Origin: Sandaracinaceae bacterium
GTDB lineage: Bacteria; Myxococcota_A; Polyangia; Polyangiales; Sandaracinaceae
Reading direction: 5' to 3'
DNA: 64,000 nucleotides
NCBI GenBank assembly: GCA_020633195.1
Contig: JACKEC010000029.1
Span: 70,914-134,913, forward strand
The position numbers were made by a program, and so were the translations under genes. Numbering within the stretch: the stretch's first letter is position 1; every line of letters starts with the position of its first letter. This document shows positions 32,564 through 41,704 of the stretch, piece after piece. The notes under the pieces are model-generated. The model searched no databases and was not told the DNA's origin. It was given only the letters and a program-made list of their open reading frames with translations.

Positions 32564-34726
32564 ATGGTCGACGTCCGAGACCGAGCCGCGCTCGAGGCCC
32601 ACCTGGAGCAGAGCGCGCGCACGCTTCGCGGGCTCGTCGTCACCGGGGTCGAGCTGCGGGGGATGGACCTCACGCGGGTCGCGTTCCTCGAGTGCGAGCT
32701 CGTCGAGTGCGGGCTCGCCGAGGCCGACCTCACGGGCGCGCGCTTCGAGGACGTGAAGCTCGAGGGCTGCGACCTGACGGGCGCGAAGCTCGTCGACGTG
32801 ATCGCGACCAAGCTCCGGGTCCGCGGCGGCCGCTGGACCGGCGCGGTCGTGGAGGGCGCGACCCTGACCCGCGCGTCGTTCGCGGACGTCGACCTCGCCG
32901 ACCTGCGCGCGCCGTCGGCGGCGCTGACCGACTGCAGCTTCGCGGGCGGCTCGCTCCGTGAGGCGAAGCTCGAGGGCTCCCAGTGGCTGCGGTGCGCGCT
33001 CGAGGGCGTCGAGCTCGCCGGCGCCGACCTCACCGGGGCGAGGCTCACGGAGGTCGGGATTCGCAAGGGGTCGGGGACGCCGAGCGCCGAGGGCGCGTGC
33101 TTCGACGCCATCGACACCGAGGAGCTCTGGCTCGAGGGGCTCGCGCTCCTCGGCAGCTCGTGGGTCGGCGCCCGGCTCGTGCAGGCGGGGATGCCGATGT
33201 GCGACCTGCGCGGCGCGAGCTTCGAGGGGGCCGACATGACGGCGTGCGCGATGGTGCAAGCCGACCTGACGGGTGCGAACCTCCGCGGCGCCAACCTGTT
33301 CAAGGCGAACCTCGCCGGCACCCAGCTCATCGGCGCGGACCTCGAGGACGTGAACCTCTCGGGCGCGATCCTCCGCGCGACCGACGTGCGGGGCGCCAAG
33401 ATCGGCGGGGTCACGTTCGGGCAAGTGAACGTGGCGGAGCTGCCGGGCATCGAGACCTGCCTCGCCGGCGCGAACCTCGCGGGCGCCAACCTCGATGGGC
33501 TCGACGCGCGCGGCGCCGATCTGTCGGCGACGATGCTCGCGGGCGCGAGCCTGGTGGGGGCGAACCTCGACCGCGCGGTGCTGCTGGGGACGGTGCTGCG
33601 AGGCGCCGACCTGTCGTCGGCGACGCTGCGCGAGGCGAGCGTCGGGGCGGCCGACCTCCGCGGCGCGATCCTGCGTGAGGCGAACCTGCAGGGCGCGCGC
33701 TTGCTCGACGTGGACCTCCAGGGCGCGAGCCTGCGCGCGCTCGACCTGAGCGGCGTCAGCTTCGTGGACTGCAACCTGACCGACGCCGACCTGTCGGGCG
33801 CCGACTTCTCCCGCCTCGACCTGACGCGCGTGACGCTCGGCGGCGCCAAGCTGCGGATGGCGACGCTGTTCCAGTGCGACCTCCTCCAGGCGGATCTCGA
33901 GGGCTGCGACCTGTCCGGCGCGGACCTGCGCCAGGCGCGCCTCGACGAGTCGTTCCTGACGGAGGCGTCGCTCGCGGGCGCCAAGCTCGCGGGGGCGTCG
34001 ATGGTGGAGGCGAACGTCCAGTCCGCCGACCTGACCGGCGCCGACCTGACGGGCGCCCGCATGACGGGGATCGACCTGCGCGAGTCGACGCTCGGTCGGT
34101 GCGTGCTCGCGGGCGCGGACCTGACCGGCGCGGACTTCGACGGCTGCGACATGACGGGCTGCCGCCTCGAGGGCGCGGTCCTCGAGCGCGCCTCGATGGA
34201 GGGCGCGAAGCTCCCGCGCGCGCGGCTCAACGGGCTCCAGCTGTTCCAGGTCGACCTGTCCGGCGCGGACCTCACCGGCTGCGTCTTCGACGAGGCGAAC
34301 GTCTCCCAGGGCTGCTTCGACGGGGCCGACCTCACGGGCGCGAGCTTCCTCCGCAGCCACGCGCGGGACGCCAGCTTCATCGAGGCCAAGCTGGAGAAGA
34401 CGGACTTCCGCGGCGCCGACCTGCGCGGCGTACAGATCACCGGCGCGGTGGCGCTCGACGCGCGCTTCGAGCTCGCCAACGCCGAGCGCCTGCAGGCCGC
34501 CGACGCGGACCTGCGCCGCGCCAAGCTCGACGGCGCCAAGGTGCGCTACGCGGACCTGTCGCGCGCCCGGCTCGAGCTCGCGAGCCTCGTCGACGCGGAT
34601 CTCACGGGGTCGGTGATGCATCGGACGGCGACGACCGGCGCGGACCAGCGCGGCGCCGACCTCACCGACGTGGCGCGCACCGACCCCGAGCTGGCCCGCG
34701 CCGAGGACTTCCGGCCGGGAGCCTGA
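32564..34726 (+). CDS. Pentapeptide-repeat protein
   Basis: A 720-residue protein consisting of A(D/N)LXX repeats from about residue 22 to 700, the longest uninterrupted pentapeptide protein here. Near residues 165-205 there is a non-repeat insert (IRKGSGTPSAEGACFDAIDT) comparable with the insert in the 19277-21301 protein. The end DPELARAEDFRPGA matches that protein's tail. It lies alone on the plus strand, convergent with the second spike operon (12 bases between ends), so it is regulated separately although it is clearly related to the operon-borne pentapeptide proteins. Role probably similar: tip cargo or scaffold. Confidence 0.88.
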   Translation: MVDVRDRAALEAHLEQSARTLRGLVVTGVELRGMDLTRVAFLECELVECGLAEADLTGARFEDVKLEGCDLTGAKLVDVIATKLRVRGGRWTGAVVEGATLTRASFADVDLADLRAPSAALTDCSFAGGSLREAKLEGSQWLRCALEGVELAGADLTGARLTEVGIRKGSGTPSAEGACFDAIDTEELWLEGLALLGSSWVGARLVQAGMPMCDLRGASFEGADMTACAMVQADLTGANLRGANLFKANLAGTQLIGADLEDVNLSGAILRATDVRGAKIGGVTFGQVNVAELPGIETCLAGANLAGANLDGLDARGADLSATMLAGASLVGANLDRAVLLGTVLRGADLSSATLREASVGAADLRGAILREANLQGARLLDVDLQGASLRALDLSGVSFVDCNLTDADLSGADFSRLDLTRVTLGGAKLRMATLFQCDLLQADLEGCDLSGADLRQARLDESFLTEASLAGAKLAGASMVEANVQSADLTGADLTGARMTGIDLRESTLGRCVLAGADLTGADFDGCDMTGCRLEGAVLERASMEGAKLPRARLNGLQLFQVDLSGADLTGCVFDEANVSQGCFDGADLTGASFLRSHARDASFIEAKLEKTDFRGADLRGVQITGAVALDARFELANAERLQAADADLRRAKLDGAKVRYADLSRARLELASLVDADLTGSVMHRTATTGADQRGADLTDVARTDPELARAEDFRPGA

Positions 34727-34738
34727 GCGAAGCGAGCC

Positions 34739-37126
34739 CTACTTCGCGGCCTTGATCGATGCGTTCTCGAAGCCTTGCTTCGTCACCTTGAAGGTGTGGG
34801 AGCCGAACTTGAAGAAGACGCCCCCCTTCTTGACGTGCAGCGCGGCGCTCTTGTCCACGACCTTCGGGGTCTTCTTGATCTCCTTGCGGAACGCGTCCCG
34901 GAGCTCCTCGACCTTGCCCAGGTGATTCTTGATCGGGCCGAGGCCCGTCACCTTCCCAGCCTGCCGAACGGATCGGGTCTTGAGCTCCTTGTACTGGTCG
35001 TTGATCTCGCTGAGCTCCTTCTCGAGGTCGTCGAGGTGACCCTTGAGCTCCGCGTAGTCGTTCGACTTCTCCGAGGCCTTGTGCGTGAGCAGGACCCCGG
35101 TCTTGTCGACCTGGACGCCCGAGGGACCCACCGACAGGTGGATGCCGCTCTTGGCGCCGACGATGACGGCGTCCCCCGCCCCGAGGGACAGGACATCCGC
35201 GGCCCCGATGGTGACGTTCCCACCGGTGACGCTGGCCTCTCGACGCCCCTCCAGGGTCACGCTCCCCGCGGCGCTCACGTTCACCGCCGAGAGGGCGCCC
35301 ACCTCGACGATCTGACCGAGCAGAGCGAGCTCTTTGGTCTCGGCCTGCTTGCCCTCGGCGCCCAGGTCGCCGATCCCGATCGTGGCCCCGCTGATCCCGA
35401 CGCCGCCCTTGCGAGCGGCCAATCGCAGGGTGTTCCCGGTGATCATCTCGATGCCCTCGTCGAACGCCAGCTTCCCGGACTTCCCGGTGAGCTCGATGTC
35501 CTCCTTGGCGTCGAGGGCGATGCCCTCGCCAAGGACCGCCACGCCCTTCATCGAGCTGATGGTCGTGCCCGCGCCCGAGTAGAGCCCCATCGTCAGGAGC
35601 GTCCCCCCGATCCACCCCATCTCGCCCCAGATCGTCGTCCCGGCGATGACGTTCGCGATCGTCGTCGGCGTGCTGTAGTCGGCGAAGGCGCTGAGGCTCC
35701 CCGAGACCGCGCCCGCGAACGAGGCGAACGCTCCGAAGAGCCCCGCGCCGGACGCCGCGAGGGACGCCTTGACCGAGGGCGCCGGGGCGTCCTTGAGCCC
35801 GAGCGCGGACTTGCGCTTGATCGGGCTCGCGACGCCGCGCACCCCGACGTAGGCGTCGTAGCCCGCGAGCGCGGCCCCGATCACGGTGGCGACCTTGTTC
35901 GCCGAGTTGATCCACTTGGGGATCTCCGGGACGTTCCGGCCCGCGGTGAGCTGGTCGAAGCCGTCGTCGGCGCCCTTGCAGGCCCCGGCGGTGCCGCCGG
36001 CGATGAGGACGCCGCCGTCGGCGCTGAGCGTGAGGCCGCCCCCGGTCCCGAGCATCATCCCGCCGAGGGCGCCCAGGTTCATCCCGCCGGTCGCGCTGTA
36101 GAGCGTCATGTCGCCGTGCGACTGCAGCTTCATCCGGTTGTTGGGCTCGTTGCCCGCCTTGCCGGGCGCGCCCGCGCTCATGAAGATGTGGCCGCCGGTC
36201 TCGACGCCGAAGCCGAGGTGCGCGAAGCCCTGCGCGTCTCCGTCGGAGTACGCGGTCCCCAGCGTCATCTGCGTGAAGACGTTGGGCACCTTGATCCGCA
36301 GCTGCTGCTTCTTGCCGACCGACCCGACCTCGAGGCCGCCGACGCCGATCCGCGTGTCGAAGTTCTCTTCGTCGAAGCCGACCTCGATGCCGTGGTGGTC
36401 CTCGACGATCTCCTGCGGCTCGGGCTCGACGAGCCCGAGCTCGCCGGCCGTGTACTCCTCGAGCCAGCCCTCTCGAGCAATGCAATAGAACTTGCTCGAG
36501 TCCTGGGCTCCCCCGGAGCCCTTCCGCGCGGGGCCGCGGCGGAAGTACGTCGTGTCGTCGACGAGGGTCACGCTCGACGCCGTCGTCAGCTGGCCCTGCG
36601 GGTCCGCGGCCAGCTGGGGGGTGCGATCGCGCCAGTCGACGAAGCGCACCGCGCGCTGCGCGGAGCCGGTGCGCTCCGCGAGGCCGCTCCACGACTTTCC
36701 GTCCATGTCGGTGAACGTGGCCCCCTCCGGGCCCGTCGTGATGTCGCTGCTGCCCGCGTCGTAGGTCGCGCTCCAGGGCCAGTACCGCGCGGCCCACGCG
36801 TCCGTCGCGTAGATCGTCCCCTCGTCGGCGTCCCGGTGGGGCTTGCCGTCGATGGTGAGCGGGATCCCGAGCTGCTCCGACGTGTAGTCGACCGTCACCG
36901 TCGCCGGCTCGACCCGGCCGTCGCCGGGCTCGAAGCTCGTCGGCGCCTGCTCGACCCGCCACGTGCGATCGCTCTTGGTGGCGGCGCCCTCGGTCGTCTG
37001 GGCGACGGAGTCGACCGACGCGTAGAAGTGCCCCGTGAGGGTCGGCTTGGCGACCGTGCCCACCCCCGCGTCGCCGCGGACGTGGACGACGTCGCCCTCG
37101 ATGCTCGTCACCTGGTAGTTCGCCAT
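34739..37126 (-). CDS. Spike-like protein with hydrophobic insert and coiled coil
   Basis: A 795-residue protein, unknown family, 11 bases after the short vgrG. Residues 1-310 are mixed beta sequence. Spike-like strands begin at about 335 (MKLQSHGDMTLYSATGGMNLGALGG). A hydrophobic insert spans about 402-520 (VATVIGAALAGYDAYVGV, LFGAFASFAGAVSGSLSAFA, WIGGTLLTMGLYSGAG). Spike-like strands return at 525-665 (GEGIALDAKEDIELTGKSGK, VTGGNVTIGAADVLSLGAG). A coiled coil follows at about 670-705 (AELKGHLDDLEKELSEI), then a basic tail. Since the VgrG upstream lacks a long spike, this protein may supply the spike in trans. The strand-helix-strand layout is shared with the proteins at 23721-28320. Confidence 0.82.
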   Translation of the reverse strand: MANYQVTSIEGDVVHVRGDAGVGTVAKPTLTGHFYASVDSVAQTTEGAATKSDRTWRVEQAPTSFEPGDGRVEPATVTVDYTSEQLGIPLTIDGKPHRDADEGTIYATDAWAARYWPWSATYDAGSSDITTGPEGATFTDMDGKSWSGLAERTGSAQRAVRFVDWRDRTPQLAADPQGQLTTASSVTLVDDTTYFRRGPARKGSGGAQDSSKFYCIAREGWLEEYTAGELGLVEPEPQEIVEDHHGIEVGFDEENFDTRIGVGGLEVGSVGKKQQLRIKVPNVFTQMTLGTAYSDGDAQGFAHLGFGVETGGHIFMSAGAPGKAGNEPNNRMKLQSHGDMTLYSATGGMNLGALGGMMLGTGGGLTLSADGGVLIAGGTAGACKGADDGFDQLTAGRNVPEIPKWINSANKVATVIGAALAGYDAYVGVRGVASPIKRKSALGLKDAPAPSVKASLAASGAGLFGAFASFAGAVSGSLSAFADYSTPTTIANVIAGTTIWGEMGWIGGTLLTMGLYSGAGTTISSMKGVAVLGEGIALDAKEDIELTGKSGKLAFDEGIEMITGNTLRLAARKGGVGISGATIGIGDLGAEGKQAETKELALLGQIVEVGALSAVNVSAAGSVTLEGRREASVTGGNVTIGAADVLSLGAGDAVIVGAKSGIHLSVGPSGVQVDKTGVLLTHKASEKSNDYAELKGHLDDLEKELSEINDQYKELKTRSVRQAGKVTGLGPIKNHLGKVEELRDAFRKEIKKTPKVVDKSAALHVKKGGVFFKFGSHTFKVTKQGFENASIKAAK

Positions 37127-37137
37127 CGCTCAGCTCC

Positions 37138-38613
37138 TCAGGGCGCGTCGTTCTCGAAGTCGATCTCGATGCCGGCGATCGTCCGGATCACGTTGCGCGT
37201 CGCGCGGTCGGACTGGACGTGCTGCGGGTTGTTCGAGTTGGGCACCGAGCCGACGATGATCGGCCGGTCGGGGTCGCCGCCGACGTGGGCGATGACGACC
37301 TCGCACCCGAGGTGCAGCGGGAAGTGCATCCCGTAGTCGTTGCCCGTCGTGGCCTGCGCCATGCGGATCCAGCGCGTCGCGGAGCCCGTCGCGCCCGGGT
37401 GCATGTCCCACGGGAACTGAACGCGGTAGCGGCCGAGCGAGTCGATGGGGGCCGCGGTCCCCCCGCCGGCGCCGTCGACGATCGCGTTCACGAGCGCGGT
37501 CACGCGCGGCCACGGGGTCCACGTCGTCGGCCGGAAGGGGGTGTCGAACGCGATCGCCGCCCACTCGTTGCGGTAGTCGGTCGACGAGCCGGCGCCGTGG
37601 CCCGCGCGGGTCACGTGGTGGTGGACCCGCGTGATCAGGTACTTCTTGTCGAGGTCGCCGCGCGGGCAGTTCTGCACCTCGAAGTGGTATCCGACGGAGA
37701 AGTCCGGGACCGCCGAGATGCCCACGTAGGTCTCGGCGCGCGTGAGGATCGCCTCGGCGCGGACCTGCGCGAGCGTGGCGCCCGCGCCGTCGTCGCCGAA
37801 GTGCAGGCCCCACTCGCCGTAGACCCCGTAGCCGTGGTCCGGATCGACGGGGGCGGTGGCCGTGACCGTGGCGGAGCTCCGCCAGTTGTAGTCACGAACG
37901 TGGACTTGCCCCTCCTTGGCGCGGTTGGTCTGACGGATCTCGGCCACCGCGTTGGGCGTCATCGCGCCGTCGGTCTGGAGCGAGTAGCTCAGCGGGCCCG
38001 CGAGCCCCGGCACGCCGAGGACGCCGGCGTTGCTGTCGAGCAGGACGAGCTTGTCGCCGTCGTCGGTCTGCTCGAACGTGTAGAAGATCCCGAGCCGCTC
38101 CATCCAGCGGCTGACGAACTCGAAGTCGGTCTCCTCGAACTGCACGACGTACTCGCGGGTGTCGTAGGTCCCGTCGAGCTTCAGCTCGAAGTCGGTCCCG
38201 TCGACCCAGCCGTAGTCGGTGGTGAAGACGGCGGTGAGCACGTCGGGGATCGACATCTCGTTGAAGATGCGAGACCGCCGGGTCAGCCCGAGCCGCCAGA
38301 GGCGCGGGCGCACCACGAAGCGGTAGCCGACGACGCCCTCGGGGTTCGGAGAGCTCGTCGAGATCTCGGAGATCACGCCGTTGATCTTGTTGATCCCGTG
38401 CGGGCCGTAGGCGACGCCGCAGCGGCCGTAGAGCAACGACTGCACGTCCTCCGCGGAGAGCCCGCCGTCGACGTGGCACTCGATGCCGACGTCGTAGCGG
38501 TAGGGGGTCGACAGCTCCTCGATCCCGTCGATCTCGGTCACTCGCAGCTCCTCGCTGCCGAGCCCGTCGACGGTGCAGTCGAAGAGGAGCACGTGGTTGT
38601 CGGTCGTCGTCAT
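37138..38613 (-). CDS. vgrG: Short VgrG lacking the C-terminal spike
   Basis: A 491-residue VgrG. The hub part has ISEISTSSPNPEGVVGY, DTREYVVQFEETDFEFVSRW and LGIFYTFEQTDDGDK. The OB-fold part is complete (DSLGRYRVQFPWDMHPG, RWIRMAQATTGNDYG, FPLHLGCEVVIAHVGGDPD, PIIVGSVPNSNN). After that only about 30 residues remain (TRNVIRTIAGIEIDFENDAP) instead of the 150-250 residues of a normal beta-helix. The frame is intact, so the truncation looks evolved. The adjacent 795-residue spike-like protein could complete it. Preceded by the DUF4150 gene (10 bases). Confidence 0.93.
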   Translation of the reverse strand: MTTTDNHVLLFDCTVDGLGSEELRVTEIDGIEELSTPYRYDVGIECHVDGGLSAEDVQSLLYGRCGVAYGPHGINKINGVISEISTSSPNPEGVVGYRFVVRPRLWRLGLTRRSRIFNEMSIPDVLTAVFTTDYGWVDGTDFELKLDGTYDTREYVVQFEETDFEFVSRWMERLGIFYTFEQTDDGDKLVLLDSNAGVLGVPGLAGPLSYSLQTDGAMTPNAVAEIRQTNRAKEGQVHVRDYNWRSSATVTATAPVDPDHGYGVYGEWGLHFGDDGAGATLAQVRAEAILTRAETYVGISAVPDFSVGYHFEVQNCPRGDLDKKYLITRVHHHVTRAGHGAGSSTDYRNEWAAIAFDTPFRPTTWTPWPRVTALVNAIVDGAGGGTAAPIDSLGRYRVQFPWDMHPGATGSATRWIRMAQATTGNDYGMHFPLHLGCEVVIAHVGGDPDRPIIVGSVPNSNNPQHVQSDRATRNVIRTIAGIEIDFENDAP

Positions 38614-38623
38614 CGATCGCCCC

Positions 38624-39037
38624 TCATCCGAAGCAGATCACCTTGGTCTGGCTCGGCGCGATCTGCTGCCCCGGCGGCGCGTTCGCGTTCGAGCCGTTGT
38701 GCCCCGTCATCTTCAGGACCGTCACGATCGGCGAGCCCTCGAGCTTGATCTTCGAGTACGCCATCGTGCGCTTCACCTTGTCCATGTTGGTGCTCGAGAC
38801 GACGCCCTTGAGCGTGCCCGCCTCGTCCCCCGAGCTGCGGCTGATCTCGGTCTTCTTGGTGCAGCCCTTCTTGTTCATGATCTTGACCTTCTTCGAGCAG
38901 GTGCTGCCCTTGGCCTGCGTGCACATCGCGATGTTCGGGTAGGGCACGGGCACGAAGGGCGCGGGGGGCGCGGGCGTCTTGCACACGTCGGGGAACGCCA
39001 TGCACTGCCCGCCGCCGTTGGTCGTCGCTGGGAACAT
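38624..39037 (-). CDS. DUF4150 PAAR-like protein
   Basis: A 137-residue DUF4150 protein, equal in length to the paralogue at 18022-18435. It has FPDVCKTPAPPAPFVPVPYPN near the start, a Lys/Cys-rich middle (CSKKVKIMNKKGCTKKTEIS) that the other copy lacks, and a closing NAPPGQQIAPSQTKVICFG. It is predicted to cap the neighbouring short VgrG. The four Cys may bind zinc in place of the His/Cys set used by PAAR domains. The gene starts 11 bases after the DUF3540 stop. Confidence 0.9.
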   Translation of the reverse strand: MFPATTNGGGQCMAFPDVCKTPAPPAPFVPVPYPNIAMCTQAKGSTCSKKVKIMNKKGCTKKTEISRSSGDEAGTLKGVVSSTNMDKVKRTMAYSKIKLEGSPIVTVLKMTGHNGSNANAPPGQQIAPSQTKVICFG

Positions 39038-39048
39038 TCCGTCTCCGT

Positions 39049-39933
39049 CTACGCGAGGTGGATCCGCTCGCCCTTGACCTTCGCGGTCTTGCGAGCCTTG
39101 AGCAGGAGGGTGTCGCCGACCATCTGCGCGGCCTTCTCGGCGGCGAAGCGCAGGCGGCCCGCTCGGACCTGCGCGAGGCGCTCGACCTCGCGGTAGCTGT
39201 CGCGGGCGCGCTCCACGATCCGGCCCGCGCGCGTGTCGATCACCTCGGCGACGATCCGCGAGCGGCGGGTCCGTGACTCGAGCTCCTCGGCGCGCAGGAC
39301 CGCCTCCGTCACCGCGAGCTCCGCGCGGCGCCCGGCGGCCCGGATCAGCGAGCCGAACACGGAGACCTCGCCCGGCGTGACCTCGACGTGCGCCGCGCCC
39401 GCCGGGTGGCTCGCCTCGACCCGGACCCCTCGCCCGCTCTCGACCCTCACTTCCTCGGGGCTGCGGATCGAGACGCCGTCGCGAGCCTCGAGCTCGAGCT
39501 GCCCCTCGGGGACCCGCAGCACGAGGTCGCCGTCGGGCACGTGAAGGACCGCGCGGTGCTCGACCGGGTCGTACTCGAAGAGGAGGCGACCCGAGCGATC
39601 GTGGACCCGACGTGGGTCGGCGCGCGGCTCGAGCGCGGCGTCGAGGAGCGGAGTGTCCCCCACCGGGGTGTCCTGGATCACGCCGATGATCCACACGACC
39701 CCGTCGTCGTCGCGGGTCGTGAGCACCGCGTCGCCCGTCGTCGGCGCGTACCCCGTCACCGCGAGGCGAGCTCGGCTGCGCGCCCCGTCCGCGTCCCGCA
39801 CCGTGAGGGGGTTCGCCCGGCTCACCGTGGCCGAGCCCGTGCGGCGGAGGGATCTCCCGTGGTCGTGCGCCCTCACCGCCGCGGGCTCGCGGGGGGAATC
39901 GAGCGTCATCGCCTCGGGGTGGGGATCATTCAT
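39049..39933 (-). CDS. DUF3540 protein, T6SS accessory
   Basis: About 294 residues from the ATG at 39933, overlapping the upstream pentapeptide stop by eight bases; ATG codons at 39954 and 39909 are alternatives. It has beta-rich N-terminal sequence (ARLAVTGYAPTTGDAVLTTRDDDGVVWIIGVIQ), then spike-like strands (GDLVLRVPEGQLELEARDGVSI), helices (RTRRSRIVAEVIDTRAGRIVERA) and an end resembling spike tips (LLLKARKTAKVKGERIHLA). The motif order matches the paralogue at 18450-19280. Role inferred from family: adaptor between tip and cargo. Confidence 0.86.
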   Translation of the reverse strand: MNDPHPEAMTLDSPREPAAVRAHDHGRSLRRTGSATVSRANPLTVRDADGARSRARLAVTGYAPTTGDAVLTTRDDDGVVWIIGVIQDTPVGDTPLLDAALEPRADPRRVHDRSGRLLFEYDPVEHRAVLHVPDGDLVLRVPEGQLELEARDGVSIRSPEEVRVESGRGVRVEASHPAGAAHVEVTPGEVSVFGSLIRAAGRRAELAVTEAVLRAEELESRTRRSRIVAEVIDTRAGRIVERARDSYREVERLAQVRAGRLRFAAEKAAQMVGDTLLLKARKTAKVKGERIHLA

Positions 39934-41704
39934 CGGTCGCAGGGCGCCCCACAATGCGGTCGTCTTCGAGGCCTGGCAACCCCTGAAGCCCGCTCGGTGA
40001 AACCCCCCTGGAATCCGCCGCGTCGGCGCCGAAGGGGAGCGCGCTCGGGGCGTCGCGGAGCCCTCCCACGATCTGCTCGAGCTGCGCCGCCGAGAGGCCC
40101 GTCGACGTGAGATCCACCCCGAAGGCGCGGGCGCCCTGGAGATCGGCGCCGTCGAGCCCCACGCGGTCGAGGTGGGCCGCGCTCAGGTCGATCCGCTGGA
40201 GCGACGCGCCCGTGAGGCTCGCCTCGACGAGGCTCGCGCCGCGCAGGTCGGCGTCGTCGAGCCGAGCCTCGTGGAGCATCGCGCGGTCGAGCGTCGCGCG
40301 GTGCAGGTTGGCTTTCACGAGGGAGGCGCCGCGCAGGTCGGCCTCGCGCAGGTCGGCCTCCTCGAGGTGCGCGCCGTCGAGCCGAGCGCCCTCGAGCTCG
40401 GCGTTCGCCCACTGCACGCGCTCGAGGTGCAGGCCCCGGAGGTCCACGCCGGCGAGCCGGGCCGCGCCCCAGATCGCCCCCGTCAGGTCCGCGCCGGGGA
40501 GCTGGGCCTCACGCAGATCGACGTGACGGCCGCGGCTGCCGCCGAGGCGCGCGCGAGACAGATTTGCGCGCCGGAGGTCGACGGCGTCGAGGTCCGCGCC
40601 CGTCAGATCCGCGCGCGCGAGCTGGGCCTCGCGCAGGTCCGCGCCGGGCAGGCTCGCGTCGACGAGGATCGCGTCGGCGAGCTGGGCCCCCGAGCCCTTC
40701 AGCTCGGCGAGCCTGGCGCCGCGCAGGTCGGCGCCCGAGAGATCGAGCCCGTCGATCGAGAGCCCCGAGAGGTCGGCGCCCCGCAGGCTCGCGCCGCGGA
40801 GGCTCGCCGGGAGGTTGGTGGCCTCTCCGAACCCGACCGCGTCCAGCCGCGCGCCCTCGGCCCGGGCGCCGACGAGGTGAGCCCCCGCGAGCTGCGCCTC
40901 GGCGAGATCGGCCCGGCGGAGATCCGCGTTCATCAGGCCCGCGCCCGTGAGGTTCGCCCCCGCGAGCGAGGCCCCTCGCAGGTCGGCGTCGCAGAGGTCC
41001 GCGCGGGTCAGATCGACCTGTCGCAGGCTCGCCCCGACCACGCTCGCCTCGCGCAGGGTGCAGCTCGTGAGCGTCGCTCCGTCGAGCCGAGCGCCGTCGA
41101 GGCGACCCTTTCGCATGAGGACGCGGCTCAGCGTGACCTGCTCCGCGGTGAGGCCCGTGAGGTCGATCGCCTGCGCCTCGCAGAAGCGCATCTCGTCGGC
41201 CTCGAGGCGCACCGCCTGCCAGGTGGCGACGCGCCAGACGCTGCGCGTCAGGACGACGTCGACGAGCCGGGCCTCGCGGACTCGGATCGCGGTCGCGTCG
41301 GCGCCGGACAGATCCGTCATGCGCATGTCGACGCGCGCCCAGGCGGCCGCGCGCAGATCCGCGTCGCGCAAGTGGAGCTGCGTGGCCACGACGCCCGCGA
41401 AGGTCGCGCCGCTGAGGTCCACCCGCTCGCAGAGCCCTCGCTCGAGCCGCGCGTCCTTCCACGCGCTGCCCCCGAGCGAGGCGCCCGTGAGGTCGACGTC
41501 GGTGAGGGTCACGTTCGTCCAGACGCTCCCCCGCAGGTCGGCGCCGGCGAGCCGCACGTGCTCGAACGCGCAGTCTCGGAGCTCGAGCCCCGGGCGCGCG
41601 AGGTCCGAGAGATCGACGCCCTCGACGTCCGCGCTCACGAGCCGGCCGTCGACGGTGGCGGCCTCGAACGCGTCGCGGTCGCCGATGCGGAGCCGCTCGC
41701 TCAC
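39926..41704 (-). CDS. Pentapeptide-repeat protein
   Basis: A 592-residue protein, GTG start overlapping the DUF2169 stop by four bases. Pentapeptide A(D/N)LXX repeats run from about residue 22 to 555, with weaker repeats in the first 250 residues and strong ones after that. The tail is non-repetitive (SALPFGADAADSRGVSPSGLQ...DDRIVGRPATDE) and lacks the ARAEDF-x-PG ending seen in two other copies. It holds the same operon place as the 19277-21301 protein in the first cassette, so it is the positional counterpart. Confidence 0.88.
   Translation of the reverse strand: MSERLRIGDRDAFEAATVDGRLVSADVEGVDLSDLARPGLELRDCAFEHVRLAGADLRGSVWTNVTLTDVDLTGASLGGSAWKDARLERGLCERVDLSGATFAGVVATQLHLRDADLRAAAWARVDMRMTDLSGADATAIRVREARLVDVVLTRSVWRVATWQAVRLEADEMRFCEAQAIDLTGLTAEQVTLSRVLMRKGRLDGARLDGATLTSCTLREASVVGASLRQVDLTRADLCDADLRGASLAGANLTGAGLMNADLRRADLAEAQLAGAHLVGARAEGARLDAVGFGEATNLPASLRGASLRGADLSGLSIDGLDLSGADLRGARLAELKGSGAQLADAILVDASLPGADLREAQLARADLTGADLDAVDLRRANLSRARLGGSRGRHVDLREAQLPGADLTGAIWGAARLAGVDLRGLHLERVQWANAELEGARLDGAHLEEADLREADLRGASLVKANLHRATLDRAMLHEARLDDADLRGASLVEASLTGASLQRIDLSAAHLDRVGLDGADLQGARAFGVDLTSTGLSAAQLEQIVGGLRDAPSALPFGADAADSRGVSPSGLQGLPGLEDDRIVGRPATDE

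Noticed and set aside
32564..34726. Qnr/MfpA-type gyrase-protecting pentapeptide protein
   Set aside because: Those proteins are about 180-220 residues; this one has 720 and belongs to a group tied to T6SS-like cassettes.
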